Positions 43,802 to 52,069 of a DNA stretch of 64,000 nucleotides are shown one piece after another. This stretch comes from Tateyamaria sp947503385 (GTDB lineage Bacteria > Pseudomonadota > Alphaproteobacteria > Rhodobacterales > Rhodobacteraceae). The notes under the pieces were generated by a model. That model was given only the letters and a program-made list of their open reading frames with translations. It made no database searches and was not told the DNA's origin. Position 1 is the stretch's first letter. Every line of letters begins with the position of its first letter. The stretch spans positions 186,001 through 250,000 of the forward strand of contig NZ_JBNFZM010000006.1 of assembly GCF_051195235.1 (NCBI RefSeq). The letters run 5' to 3'. The position numbers and the translations under genes are program-made.

Positions 43802-44785
43802 CTACCCCGTTTGCAACAGAATCTGTTTCCAGATCGCGGTCTCGTCGAAGAGCGTGAATTCACGGCGGATTTTGGCGGGTGCGGCACCGAGGCTGCCAAA
43901 TTCGGCATGACTGATCCCCAGCACATAGACGCCGGCCCCCGTGGGTGCGCCGAAATAGCCCCAGCCGTCATGCTTGCCGTGCAGGCTCCAGCGGATGGCG
44001 GCACGGGGCGGCATGGTCGGGTCTTCGCGCCCAATCTGATGGTCAATGGTGAATGTCGCGTCCGGAAAGGACGCGCGCAAGCCCATCCAGAACCGGTCCA
44101 CCGGGCCGGTGCCATGCCCCGTTTCGCCCCCCGGATATTCGGATTGCACAGCGCGGTCGTATTCCGTGGGGATGGCGGCCATGTCGGCCCCCATAATCCG
44201 CTCCAAAACGCTGGCGTATGTTTTGCCCCAAATGTTGTCGTTGCCGTGCCCCGAATAGGGGCCGGGCTGATCCGTGGCGGGCGTCAGGGGGCGCACGCAA
44301 GCCTCCGGCCCGCCTTCGCGGGCAATCAGGTCTGCGGCATAGGCCTTGGCGTCCCAGCCGATCTGCCGGACGATGGCAGTCTGATCCCGGATCAACCATT
44401 CGTCGTTGATCTGATCGTTGATCGCGTGGCAGTCGGCGATGATCCGGTATTGCAGCTTTTTCCCGCTGGCGGGGCCATAGACCCCATCGGCAAGGTGGGT
44501 GGCGGTGCTGAGGATACGGTGCGACGACAGCATTCCCGCCTCCGGTGTCCCGCTCCAGATCACGTCCTCGCCCAAGAGTTGCCGGTCAGGAAATTCGGCC
44601 AGCGTGGCCATGGTGGCCCCGATGACCTTTTCGTTGCCGATCACCACGGAACCGGGCGACCGCACGACGATATCGGGGCTGTAGTAGTGGTGCAGGGTCG
44701 CTATGCCGCGATCCTCCCAAATCTCCTTGGTGATGCCGATGATGTAATCGGGAAAGTCAGCCCAACGGTTCGAAAAGCCCTTCAT
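43802..44785 (-). CDS. Double SnoaL/NTF2-like domain protein
   Basis: The 327-residue protein has two SnoaL-type repeats. The first contains GIATLHHYYSPDIVVRSPGS and GTPEAGMLSSHRI; the second contains PDATFTIDHQIGREDPTMPP and FGAPTGAGVYVLGISHAEFG. The start is ATG 44785, which overlaps the LacI-gene stop (ATGA); ATG 44794 is a near alternative. NTF2-like folds include polyketide cyclases, isomerases and hydrolases; the activity here is unknown. It is the last gene of the ABC/oxidoreductase operon. Confidence 0.8.
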   Translation of the reverse strand: MKGFSNRWADFPDYIIGITKEIWEDRGIATLHHYYSPDIVVRSPGSVVIGNEKVIGATMATLAEFPDRQLLGEDVIWSGTPEAGMLSSHRILSTATHLADGVYGPASGKKLQYRIIADCHAINDQINDEWLIRDQTAIVRQIGWDAKAYAADLIAREGGPEACVRPLTPATDQPGPYSGHGNDNIWGKTYASVLERIMGADMAAIPTEYDRAVQSEYPGGETGHGTGPVDRFWMGLRASFPDATFTIDHQIGREDPTMPPRAAIRWSLHGKHDGWGYFGAPTGAGVYVLGISHAEFGSLGAAPAKIRREFTLFDETAIWKQILLQTG

Positions 44786-45801
44786 GTGGTCCATCCTTCG
44801 GGGATACGGGCCGAGCCGCGCAGGATGAGCGGGCCATCAAGCGCGACGCGGCGGGGAACGGTTTGTGGATCGGCAAGGCGGTCCATCAGAATGTCGATTG
44901 CAGCCTTTGCCAAACGCCCAGCCGGTTGGCGCACGGTTGTGAGGTCATAGGACGGCCAGGCGGCAAGCGTTACGTCGTCATATCCGACAACGGACACGTC
45001 CCCCGGCACATCAAGGCCCAGTTCAAAACGCAGAACATCCATCACGGCAAAGGCCATGTGGTCATTGGCACAAAACACCGCGTCGGGCCGCTCCGGACCT
45101 GCAAACATATCGCGCGCGACGGATTTTGCTTTGTCAAAGTCAAAGTCGCTGACACCCCGCGAATAAAGGGTTTGCCCCGCATCACCAAGCCCTGCCAGAA
45201 ACCCCGCCTCGCGGTCTCGCTGGGTCGACGCGCCTTCCCACCCTGCGACATGTGCAATGCGGCTGTGCCCACCCGCCACGAGGAATTCGGCCAGCTTGCG
45301 CCCTCCCGCATAATTGTCGGAGGTCACGGCAGATAGGCGCGCGTCATCCTGGGTGCGGTTGAACAGTACGATGGGAATGCCCGCCGCCTCGCAGCGTTGC
45401 GTCAGATCGTTGGACATGCCGACGCTGGCCGCAATGATGCCGTCGACCTGATAATCGAGCAGCTCTTCCATCACCTCATCTGCTTCGGTGACGGAGTTCG
45501 AGGCCATAAAGACCAGCACGTGATAGCCCTGTTCCTGCAAAAGGCGGCTGATGCGCTCAATCGCTTCGGGGTAGAAATGGTTCTCCAGATAGGCGACCAA
45601 CAATCCGATGATGCGGCTGCGCCCGGTGATCAGACTGCGCGCCAAAACATTGGGCCGGTAGCCCAGAGCGGTGGCCGCTTGCCGCACCTTGTCGGCGGTC
45701 CGCTTGGACACGGAGGCACCGGGCGTGAACACGCGGCTCACGGCGGACCGCGATACCCCGGCACGCTCTGCCACATCCAGCGCTGTCACCTTGTCCGGCA
45801 T
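44782..45801 (-). CDS. LacI-family transcriptional regulator
   Basis: The 339-residue protein has the LacI HTH (VTALDVAERAGVSRSAVSRV, TADKVRQAATALGYRPNVLA with the hinge helix) and the periplasmic-binding-like sensor domain with C-terminal VGYDDVTLAAWPSYDLTTVR. It lies inside the operon it presumably controls; the perfect palindrome at 57067-57082 is a good operator candidate. The inducer is probably the imported compound or a product of it. Start ATG 45801 (MPDKVTALD); ATG 45819 is upstream. Confidence 0.93.
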   Translation of the reverse strand: MPDKVTALDVAERAGVSRSAVSRVFTPGASVSKRTADKVRQAATALGYRPNVLARSLITGRSRIIGLLVAYLENHFYPEAIERISRLLQEQGYHVLVFMASNSVTEADEVMEELLDYQVDGIIAASVGMSNDLTQRCEAAGIPIVLFNRTQDDARLSAVTSDNYAGGRKLAEFLVAGGHSRIAHVAGWEGASTQRDREAGFLAGLGDAGQTLYSRGVSDFDFDKAKSVARDMFAGPERPDAVFCANDHMAFAVMDVLRFELGLDVPGDVSVVGYDDVTLAAWPSYDLTTVRQPAGRLAKAAIDILMDRLADPQTVPRRVALDGPLILRGSARIPEGWTT

Positions 45802-46076
45802 CAGGTCACCCGCCCGCAAAGCCGGTCATGGATATGCTTGCACCCGATCAACCCCAACTCTCCAAACCCGGTTGTTCCGGGATAGGGCGTGATCGACCAT
45901 GCGCCCTCGCTGTCATGCGTGCCGACCACCTTGATCTCTTGGATCGGGTAGATCTGAATCAACTGGCGATGCCGCGCAAAGCGCACATTGCCCTGCATTG
46001 CGTTCCAAGCATCCCCGGCACTTTGCGGGAGCCTCAGTCCGAGGTCGGTATGCGACATGTCGGCGGGTTCGCGCAT
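45801..46076 (-). CDS. Small hypothetical protein in the ABC/SnoaL operon
   Basis: A 91-residue product starting at ATG 46076, which overlaps the SDR stop by one base; its stop overlaps the LacI start. It has an N-terminal polar part (MSHTDLGLRLPQSAGDAW), a central beta-rich part (QLIQIYPIQEIKVVGTHDSE) and a C-terminal GCKHIHDRL. No domain is recognised. The tight overlaps on both sides argue that it is a real gene of the operon. Confidence 0.6.
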   Translation of the reverse strand: MREPADMSHTDLGLRLPQSAGDAWNAMQGNVRFARHRQLIQIYPIQEIKVVGTHDSEGAWSITPYPGTTGFGELGLIGCKHIHDRLCGRVT

Positions 46077-46837
46077 CAGTCCGCCGTCCATCCACCGTCA
46101 ATGAGCATATGCGTGCCCGTGACCATTGCCGACGCGTCGGAGGCAAGGAATTGTACCGCGCCCATGATGTCGCTGACTTCGCCCACACGGGGCAGCTTGA
46201 TCTTGTCCATGATCCACGCCAGCCGGTCGGGGTTGTCGAATGTGGGGGCTGTCAGCGGGGTGCGGATAAAGGTCGGGCAGATCGTATTGATGCGGATGCC
46301 CGCCTTGCCCCATTCAATCGCCATGGCTTTGACCATCCCTTCGACCCCGTGTTTCGTGGCGCAATAGACGCTGCGGTCGATGCCCCCCACATGACCCATC
46401 TGACTTGAAATGTGGATGATCGACCCCGGCTTGCCCGCATCGGTCAGCGCGGCTGCGGCGTAAGTCGACAGGAAAAAGGCGCTGCGCAGGTTGATGTCGA
46501 ACACGGCGTCGAAATCTGCGGGGGCCGTGTCGATAGCCGGGCCGTGCCGGGCCAGCCCGGCGGAATTCAGCACAATTTCGAACGGCGCGTCAAAGGCCGC
46601 CTTGAGCGCGGGCAGATCGGTTTGATCCAGTGGCAGGGCTTCGGCGCTCCATCCTTCGGCCTGCATCGCGGCGACGGCTTGGGTCAACGCGTCGACGCGG
46701 CGCGCTGCGCAGACCACATGCGCCCCGGCCTCAGCCAGCGCCACGGCGCAACCCAGCCCGATGCCGGATGATGCGCCCGTGACCAGCGCACGTTTGCCGG
46801 TCAGATCCAGAGTGGGTGTCCGAGGCAGATCCATCAT
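46076..46837 (-). CDS. Short-chain dehydrogenase/reductase
   Basis: The 253-residue SDR has the cofactor loop TGASSGIGLGCAVAL, NSAG, the catalytic Ser (HISSQMGH), and YCATK with the Tyr-Lys pair. The C-terminus ends MLIDGGWTAD. It probably oxidises a hydroxyl group of the operon substrate with NAD(P). It overlaps the upstream SnoaL gene (ATGA) and the downstream small gene. Confidence 0.93.
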   Translation of the reverse strand: MMDLPRTPTLDLTGKRALVTGASSGIGLGCAVALAEAGAHVVCAARRVDALTQAVAAMQAEGWSAEALPLDQTDLPALKAAFDAPFEIVLNSAGLARHGPAIDTAPADFDAVFDINLRSAFFLSTYAAAALTDAGKPGSIIHISSQMGHVGGIDRSVYCATKHGVEGMVKAMAIEWGKAGIRINTICPTFIRTPLTAPTFDNPDRLAWIMDKIKLPRVGEVSDIMGAVQFLASDASAMVTGTHMLIDGGWTAD

Positions 46838-47883
46838 GCTGCACGCCCCGTCTCGGGATCAAACCCGGCGCGCGCCTTGTTGAATTCGCGCATCCGCGCC
46901 AGCACATCGACACCCAGTTGGTCATACATGTGCAGCAGGTCCACCATCACCCAGTTCTCCCGTATCAATCCACGCTCCAACCGCCAGAAATCGAGACTGC
47001 GCATGGCAATCTTTTTGTCCACCGGCGGCAATCCCAACCAACCGCCATGCGTCAGCGTCTGGTACATATTTGGCCACCCAGTTACCGCAGCATAGGCACG
47101 ATCCCCGAAGAAGTGATAGACGATATCCTCCACAAACGCGCCACGGTCAGGCATGGCGTTCAGGAACGGAATCTGGTGCCAGTCGCGAAAGCCTTGAATG
47201 CCGCGCCCCGTGCCAATGCCCGACGGCCCGTACCACGTCATCCGCGGATGCCAGAACCGCTCCATCTCCATCACCTCCGGCCCGCCTTGGCTGGGATGGC
47301 GCTTCATGTGCGTCAGCATGTCGATGATCTGCTGGCAGGTGGCCTGCCCCTGATCGGCATCGTACGGCCCCGGCACCAGCCCGTCACAGGTGGCGGGCCC
47401 CGGCACGTGCCATTCCCGGCCCAACGATGGCACCATCGGCCAGGCACCGGCCTGCATCATCACCTCGGGAATGTCCCACAGCGCCTGCATTTCGGTGATC
47501 TTATCTTTCTCAAAACGATAGAACTCGTGAAACCGCATGTGCACAACGTGCCCTGTGGGCGGAATGTCGAGCCATGGTGCAACGAAGGTGCCGGTGTAGT
47601 AACCACCGCATCCGACCCAATCGGCGCCTTCGGGTGTGGGACCCGCCATGACGATGTGATCACGCCGTTCAAGGTCCGGAATGGCCGCAAGCAGCGGCGC
47701 ATAGGCCGCGTCGAGATATGCAGAAACGCCCTGCATCGTGCCAAAGGGAAAGGCCAGGTGAAAGGCAATTTCAGGGGCGCACACCGCCGCAAGGGCGTCA
47801 CGGACCGCCCCTTGGTCAAAGTCGTACATCGCCGCCCGCACCGGGGCCAGCAGGGCCTTGTGTCTGCTTGGGGCGTCCGTCAT
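46834..47883 (-). CDS. Double SnoaL/NTF2-like domain protein
   Basis: This 349-residue paralogue of the neighbouring SnoaL-like genes has two repeats: VCAPEIAFHLAFPFGTMQGV ... CGGYYTGTFVAPWLDIPPTG, and FWHPRMTWYGPSGIGTGRGI ... MRSLDFWRLERGLIRENWVM. The segment LDFWR...I.ENWV.VD is shared with the proteins at 47880 and 50308, so they are related. Activity unknown. Confidence 0.82.
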   Translation of the reverse strand: MTDAPSRHKALLAPVRAAMYDFDQGAVRDALAAVCAPEIAFHLAFPFGTMQGVSAYLDAAYAPLLAAIPDLERRDHIVMAGPTPEGADWVGCGGYYTGTFVAPWLDIPPTGHVVHMRFHEFYRFEKDKITEMQALWDIPEVMMQAGAWPMVPSLGREWHVPGPATCDGLVPGPYDADQGQATCQQIIDMLTHMKRHPSQGGPEVMEMERFWHPRMTWYGPSGIGTGRGIQGFRDWHQIPFLNAMPDRGAFVEDIVYHFFGDRAYAAVTGWPNMYQTLTHGGWLGLPPVDKKIAMRSLDFWRLERGLIRENWVMVDLLHMYDQLGVDVLARMREFNKARAGFDPETGRAA

Positions 47884-48887
47884 GCCGCGTGCCTCTTCAA
47901 CGGGCCAAGCAGGTCCACGCCCATCTGCTTGAACAGGTGGATCATGTCGACAAAAACCCAGTTTTCGGTGAATTGCCCGCCGTCCCGCAACCAGAAATCC
48001 AGCCCAGACACCTCAATCGGTGCGCCAGTGGCGGCGTGCCCAAGGTAGGGCCCGCTGTGATGCCCGATGACGCCCATGGGGCCAGAGGCCGCCAAAATCC
48101 GCCCTTCGGCAAAGAGGCTCTCCAGATGCATGACTTTGCGGTCAGGAAAGGCTGTCAGCCATGGTTTCTGATGGAATGTTTCAAATTCTGCCAGCGACAG
48201 GCACGCGCCAATGCCGCCCGGCCCGTACCACTTTACATTGGGATGAAAGAATTGCGCCATGCCCATGCTCGACAGGTCGCTTTCGTCAAAGCTGTTGAGC
48301 CCGCCAAAGATGAACGCCCGGCCCAGTTGCAATGTCTCTGCCGTCTCTTGTGTGTCCTGCGGAGCGCGCAGTATTCCGTCAAACCCGGTTGGCGCCGGGT
48401 AGACGTGCATGGCCCCGCGCGGGCGGGGCAGAACAGGGTGGCCAATCTGGTCGCACCAATCCACCAGATCCCAGATGGTCTGCGCATGGGTCACCCGACC
48501 CGCTGCGTCAAAACGTAAAAAGTCGCCCCAGCGAATGCGCAGATCGGCGTCAGTGACGGGAATGCCAAAAACTTCTGCCACCGCAAGCCCGGTATAGTAA
48601 CCGGTGCCCGCCACCCAGTGCGCACCATCGGCGTCGCCCTCATTCAGCGCGTCCGACTGCCCAGCCACAAAAATATGCATCTGCCGTTTCAGGTCAGGGA
48701 TCGCAGCCCGCAGGGGCGCAAACATCTGTGCGACGACACTTTCGGGACATGTCTGGACACCCACAGGTTCCGGCCCCTGCCAGTGACGCAGTTCCGACAG
48801 CATCGGCAAGGCCGCGCCCGGATCACGATCCAGCGCCGCCCAAAGCGTCAGAGCGGTCTGTTTGTTGCGCTGGTTGGTGTCGCCCAC
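47880..48887 (-). CDS. Double SnoaL/NTF2-like domain protein
   Basis: This 335-residue protein is similar to the one at 46834: GTGYYTGLAVAEVFGIPVTD in the first repeat, FFHPNVKWYGPGGIGACLSL and SGLDFWLRDGGQFTENWVFV in the second. The open frame continues upstream through a copy of the intergenic repeat, so the GTG 48887 after the repeat is taken as the start (MGDTNQRNKQTALTLW). Its stop overlaps the next start by four bases. Confidence 0.8.
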   Translation of the reverse strand: MGDTNQRNKQTALTLWAALDRDPGAALPMLSELRHWQGPEPVGVQTCPESVVAQMFAPLRAAIPDLKRQMHIFVAGQSDALNEGDADGAHWVAGTGYYTGLAVAEVFGIPVTDADLRIRWGDFLRFDAAGRVTHAQTIWDLVDWCDQIGHPVLPRPRGAMHVYPAPTGFDGILRAPQDTQETAETLQLGRAFIFGGLNSFDESDLSSMGMAQFFHPNVKWYGPGGIGACLSLAEFETFHQKPWLTAFPDRKVMHLESLFAEGRILAASGPMGVIGHHSGPYLGHAATGAPIEVSGLDFWLRDGGQFTENWVFVDMIHLFKQMGVDLLGPLKRHAA

Positions 48888-48900
48888 GCGATCTGTGTCC

Positions 48901-48958
48901 CTGTCTCTGTCCAAAAAAATCCTGGGGGAGGCGCAGCCGGGGGGCAAAGCCCCCCTCC
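48901..48958 (-). repeat. GC-rich intergenic repeat, copy 3 (type A)
   Basis: On the minus strand: GGGGGGCTTTGCCCCCC, GGCTGCGCC, then TCCCCCAGGATTTTTTTGG and ACAGAGACAG. It lies between the HpsN-like gene and the SnoaL-like gene, in the direction of transcription, so it could attenuate the downstream half of the operon. Confidence 0.8.
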
Positions 48959-48969
48959 GCACGCGGCCC

Positions 48970-50298
48970 CTACTCTGCCGCGTCCCGTGCTGGTGCGCCC
49001 TCGCCATAAGGCACGTTCACACCGCCATATCGGCGGACCCGCAGATTGCATTGTTCGGCATGGCCCACGAACCCTTCGAGCATACACAGGCGCGAGCCAT
49101 AGGCGCCGATCTCTGCTGCCGCTTCGTCTGTTGTGACCTTCTGGTACGAATGGGTCTTGAGGAACTTGCCGACCCACAGACCGCCCGTATAGCGCCCCGC
49201 CTTTTTGGTGGGCAGGGTGTGATTGGTGCCGATCACCTTGTCGCCATTGGCCACGTTCGTGCGGGGTCCAAGGAACAGCGCGCCGTAGCAGGTCATATTG
49301 TCGAGGAACCAGTCATCGCGGTCGGTCATCACCTGCACGTGCTCGCTGGCGACATCATCTGCCACCTGCAACATCTCGTCATAGGTGTCACACAGGATCA
49401 CCTCGCCGTAGTCCTCCCACGATTTTGACGCCGTGTCGGCGGTGGGCAGGATTTTCAGGATGCGCTCGATCTCGGTCAGCGTTTCCTCGGCCAGTTTGCG
49501 CGAGTTGGTCAGCAGGACGGCGGGCGAGTTGTATCCGTGTTCCGCCTGTCCCAACAAATCAGTGGCGCACATTTCGGCATCCACCGTCTCGTCCGCGATC
49601 ACCATCGTCTCGGTCGGCCCTGCAAAGAGGTCGATGCCCACGCGACCGAAGAGTTGGCGCTTGGCCTCCGCCACAAAAGCGTTGCCGGGACCAACCAGCA
49701 TGTGGACGGGGTCAATTGTCTCGGTCCCGATGGCCATGGCTCCCACGGCCTGAATGCCGCCCAGCACATAGATTTCATGCGCGCCGCCCAGATGCATCGC
49801 CGCGATCACCGCAGGGTTGGGCTTGCCCTGCCAGGGCGGGGTTGCCGCAATGATCCGGGGCACGCCCGCCACGCTTGCCGTGGCCACGGACATATGCGCC
49901 GAGGCCACCATGGGAAACTTGCCGCCGGGCACATAGCAGCCCACGGATTGCACAGGGATGTTCTTGTGACCAAGAATAACGCCGGGCATTGTCTCAACCT
50001 CGATGTCGAGCATCGAGTCCCGCTGCGCCTGGGCAAAGTCACGGACCTGCTGTTGCGCAAACTTGATGTCCTCCAGCTCGCGCGGGGTCAGTTCTGCGAT
50101 CAGGGCGTCGATCTCGCCTTGGCTCAGGCGGAAACTGTCGGGGCTGTATTTGTCGAACTTTTCGCTCAATTCGCGGACAGCCACATCGCCGCGCGACTCG
50201 ATATCGCTCAAAGTTGCCTCGACGGCGGCGCGCACCTTGGCGTCGTCTTCGGCCCGTTCGGCCTCGGACTTGGCGGTCTTCAGATATTCAATCGTCAT
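48970..50298 (-). CDS. Histidinol dehydrogenase-family enzyme, HpsN (sulfopropanediol dehydrogenase)-like
   Basis: The 442-residue protein has the HisD fold: GCYVPGGKFPMVASAHMSV, VGPGNAFVAEAKRQLFG, the zinc/metal segment LLGQAEHGYNSPAVLLTNS, the catalytic Glu-His in ASEHVQVMTD and the C-terminal GHAEQCNLRVRRYG. It is not in a histidine operon and resembles the HpsN-type paralogues that oxidise 2,3-dihydroxypropane-1-sulfonate or similar alcohols. Context (ABC importer, GMC enzyme, SDR) fits a catabolic dehydrogenase. The substrate is not proven. Confidence 0.88.
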   Translation of the reverse strand: MTIEYLKTAKSEAERAEDDAKVRAAVEATLSDIESRGDVAVRELSEKFDKYSPDSFRLSQGEIDALIAELTPRELEDIKFAQQQVRDFAQAQRDSMLDIEVETMPGVILGHKNIPVQSVGCYVPGGKFPMVASAHMSVATASVAGVPRIIAATPPWQGKPNPAVIAAMHLGGAHEIYVLGGIQAVGAMAIGTETIDPVHMLVGPGNAFVAEAKRQLFGRVGIDLFAGPTETMVIADETVDAEMCATDLLGQAEHGYNSPAVLLTNSRKLAEETLTEIERILKILPTADTASKSWEDYGEVILCDTYDEMLQVADDVASEHVQVMTDRDDWFLDNMTCYGALFLGPRTNVANGDKVIGTNHTLPTKKAGRYTGGLWVGKFLKTHSYQKVTTDEAAAEIGAYGSRLCMLEGFVGHAEQCNLRVRRYGGVNVPYGEGAPARDAAE

Positions 50299-50307
50299 TG
50301 TCTCACC

Positions 50308-50838
50308 TCAATTGTCGGGGCGCGGCGGGGTCCGGACGCCACGGTCAAACGCTTCCCAGCCCATCCCGTCGAATACATCGACGCCGAGTTGGGCCAGAAC
50401 GTGGGGGAAATCGACCATCACATAATTGTCCGTGATGCGCCCGTCCTCCACCTTCCAGAAATCCATGTAACGGATCTCGATCCGCTTGCCGGTGGGGGCC
50501 ACTTGCATGAACTGACCGCTATGCGTGGCCTCTTGACGGCCGAAAGCGGCGGCCCATTCCCCCATATAGAGCCGCGCTTCGTCTACGCAGACTTTGTCGG
50601 AAAAGGCGGCCTGAAACGGGCGCTGCCAGTTGTCCTGAAACTCTTGCAGCCCGTTTTTGGTGCCACAGCCGGTGTTCCCCATCCAGCGAAATGTCTCGGC
50701 GAAGAACTGGCCGATGTCGTCAATCCGGTGGTCGTTGAGACCATCCACCATCCCCTCGATCACCGCGCGGGTCTCGTCCGTTTTGGACATGTCGGTGGCG
50801 CGGGTCAGGACCGCTTGTTCCGGGCGGGAACCTTTCAT
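50308..50838 (-). CDS. Single-domain SnoaL/NTF2-like protein
   Basis: The 176-residue protein has one SnoaL-type domain: MVDGLNDHRIDDIGQFFAET, HSGQFMQVAPTGKRIEIRYM and DFWKVEDGRITDNYVMVDFP. The conserved D-F-W-K/R segment is shared with the larger paralogues downstream. ATG 50838 has AAAGGA upstream; ATG 50790 is an alternative. It lies ten bases before the HpsN-like gene. Confidence 0.8.
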   Translation of the reverse strand: MKGSRPEQAVLTRATDMSKTDETRAVIEGMVDGLNDHRIDDIGQFFAETFRWMGNTGCGTKNGLQEFQDNWQRPFQAAFSDKVCVDEARLYMGEWAAAFGRQEATHSGQFMQVAPTGKRIEIRYMDFWKVEDGRITDNYVMVDFPHVLAQLGVDVFDGMGWEAFDRGVRTPPRPDN

Positions 50839-50870
50839 GTGTCGTGCATCCTTTGTTCAGATGTCGGAAC

Positions 50871-50914
50871 CGGGGCGCTGCCCCGGACCCCGTGGTATTT
50901 TCAGTCAGAAGAAA
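50871..50914 (+). repeat. GC-rich intergenic repeat, copy 6 (type B)
   Basis: CGGGGCGCTGCCCCG hairpin, ACCCCGTGGTATTTTCAG and TCAGAAGAAACC. It lies between the second permease gene and the SnoaL-like gene, antisense to the operon. Confidence 0.75.
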
Positions 50915-50917
50915 CCA

Positions 50918-52069
50918 TCACCCCTTGACCGCACCCGCCGTCAGGCCGGAGACGATCTGGCGCTGGAAGACCATCACCAGCAAGAAGAGCGGCGCGGTGA
51001 TGGAGACGGCGGCGGCAACGGCTTCGACCTGATCCGTGGTGGTGGTTTCGCGGTTAAAGTAGCCCGCGATGGCCGGGACCATCGTCTGGTTCTGCGCATC
51101 CAGCAGCAGCGAGGTGACAAGAAAGTCGTTGTAACCCAACAGGAAGCTGAACAGCCCCGTGGTGATTACACCGGGCCACATCACCGGCATGATCACGCGG
51201 CGGAACGCCTGAAAATGCGAACAGCCATCGACACGGGCGGCTTCGTCCAGTTCGGCGGGAATGTTCTGGAAGAACGAGCGCAGCATCCAGATGGTGAAGG
51301 GCTGGTTGATCGAAACCAGCACCGCGATCACCGCCCAGGGTTGACCGTAGAGTGTCGGGCTGAGTTCGCCAAATATGGGGCGCAGGATTTCCGCCGAATT
51401 GATGAACCACGGCAGGTAGCCTGCCACCAGCACCGAGTGCGGCAACGCGCGAAAGATCAGCGCGAGGATCAGCAGCCAGAAGGCGAGGTTCGAGCCGGAC
51501 CGTGCCAGCCCGTAGCCCGCCAGTGTACCAACCGTCAGTGAGATCGTGACCACGCCTGCCGTCACGATCATGGAGTTCATGAAGTTGCGGTAGAACTCGT
51601 TCTCGCCCCACACGGCCACGTAATGTTCGGTTGTGAGCCCAAGAACAGGTGTCCCCAGCGGACCAAGGATGCTGTTGATGATATCGAACACTGGCGGCAA
51701 GACGCCGAAGAACAGGATCACGAACACGATCCCGTAAACCGCGGCCCCCACAAGCCAGCCCACCACGATCAGACCTGGCGGTGTGAAACGTTCCACCAAT
51801 CTGGGCAGTCCCGTAAACGCCCAGCGGATGGCAAAGAACAGGAACGCCAGACCGAGGATGATATCCGGCACGCTCAACCCGTTGCCCGTCGCACGGGTGA
51901 CGGGGCCGAGGATCACATTGAGCGGGTTGGCGTCGAACGCGTCGCGGGGTGACTTGAAGCTCATCACCGCGATCCAGACGATCGGGAAAGCGGCGAGCAG
52001 GCACCAGAAGGCGAGGAACGCGCCGGATGCAACCTTGAGCGACAGTGGCTGTGCGGTGGCCTTTGACAT
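50918..52069 (-). CDS. ABC transporter permease, MalG-like, with an extra membrane insertion
   Basis: The 383-residue inner-membrane protein has the EAA loop ELDEAARVDGCSHFQAFRRV for coupling to the ATPase. MalG-type permeases usually have ~280-300 residues; here about 80 extra residues lie between the first helix and the periplasmic loop (LSVPDIILGLAFLFFAIRWA and a PGLIVVGWLVGAAVYGIVFV helix), adding probably two membrane segments. The start ATG 52069 overlaps the MalF-like stop (TGATG). Confidence 0.92.
   Translation of the reverse strand: MSKATAQPLSLKVASGAFLAFWCLLAAFPIVWIAVMSFKSPRDAFDANPLNVILGPVTRATGNGLSVPDIILGLAFLFFAIRWAFTGLPRLVERFTPPGLIVVGWLVGAAVYGIVFVILFFGVLPPVFDIINSILGPLGTPVLGLTTEHYVAVWGENEFYRNFMNSMIVTAGVVTISLTVGTLAGYGLARSGSNLAFWLLILALIFRALPHSVLVAGYLPWFINSAEILRPIFGELSPTLYGQPWAVIAVLVSINQPFTIWMLRSFFQNIPAELDEAARVDGCSHFQAFRRVIMPVMWPGVITTGLFSFLLGYNDFLVTSLLLDAQNQTMVPAIAGYFNRETTTTDQVEAVAAAVSITAPLFLLVMVFQRQIVSGLTAGAVKG

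Noticed and set aside
46816..48048. 410-codon plus-strand frame
   Set aside because: Antisense to SnoaL-like genes with clear paralogy; no domain of its own.
49537..50928. 463-codon plus-strand frame
   Set aside because: Antisense to the HpsN-like and SnoaL-like genes and spans an intergenic repeat.
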